From positions 38,891,171-38,955,170 of the forward strand of contig CM060194.1 in the NCBI GenBank assembly GCA_030549335.1: 64,000 bases of DNA, in the 5' to 3' direction. The notes under the pieces are model-generated. The model saw nothing but the letters and a program-made list of their open reading frames with translations, was not told the origin of the DNA and did not search any database. The translations under genes were made by a program, and so were the position numbers. Positions 63,949-64,000 of the stretch are shown piece by piece; within the stretch, counting starts at the first letter, position 1; every line of letters begins with the position of its first letter. This DNA is from Pontederia crassipes (taxonomy: Eukaryota > Streptophyta > Magnoliopsida > Commelinales > Pontederiaceae).

Positions 63949-64000
63949 AATTTTATTTTACCCCAAATTTGCTACATGGTTAAGCATTTTTCTATTTGTT

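Overview
The window is nuclear DNA from a flowering plant. The evidence is two intron-containing plant genes, abundant plant-type transposons (an Athila-lineage LTR retrotransposon, CACTA, hAT and Mutator-like elements), AT-rich intergenic DNA and many TA, GATA, TATG and AAT microsatellites. The repeat style and the asparagine synthetase sequence make me suspect a non-grass monocot, but I could not test this and hold it loosely.

Layout. 1-3080 is AT-rich intergenic DNA with one 325-bp tandem duplication. About 3082-6893 is a decayed hAT element whose transposase lies on the minus strand. 8042-10454 is a complete non-autonomous CACTA element with an ATA target duplication. 10458-15647 is repeat debris: a coiled-coil ORF fragment, LTR-like fragments and a degenerate array of about 186-bp repeats. 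15653-34822 is a full-length but dead 19.2-kb Athila-type Ty3/gypsy element. It has LTRs of about 1.12 kb and a GATTT target duplication. A 2.24-kb solo LTR is nested in its 5' LTR, and its 3' half is inflated by a tandem array in which each unit ends with a polypurine tract and the first 59 bp of the LTR. This element landed inside the gag of an older antisense Athila relative (15540-15647 plus 34828-35812). 35815-47300 is intergenic and holds a Mutator-like inverted-repeat element (40657-41807), a small foldback and several microsatellites. 47302-48184 is a 5'-truncated CACTA element.

The first intact gene is asparagine synthetase on the plus strand (51298-55267, 13 exons, 594 aa). It has a clear TATA box and an AAT microsatellite just upstream, and its first intron appears to use a GC donor. 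A second complete CACTA element (55909-57397, CTA target duplication) lies about 0.64 kb past its stop codon. After more intergenic DNA with a gypsy relic (60.4 kb), the second intact gene is a two-exon chloroplast monothiol glutaredoxin with an N-terminal GIY-YIG-like domain (61722-63948, GRXS16 type).

The two genes belong to separate processes: nitrogen assimilation in the cytosol, and plastid redox or iron-sulfur handling. Everything else is transposable-element biology. The most notable structures are the repeated polypurine-tract/LTR-head array in the Athila element, the CACTA family with a promoter plus a GC-rich palindromic region resembling the Spm downstream control region, and a recurring GC hairpin motif centred on GCGAGCTCGC. 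All calls were made by eye from the sequence.
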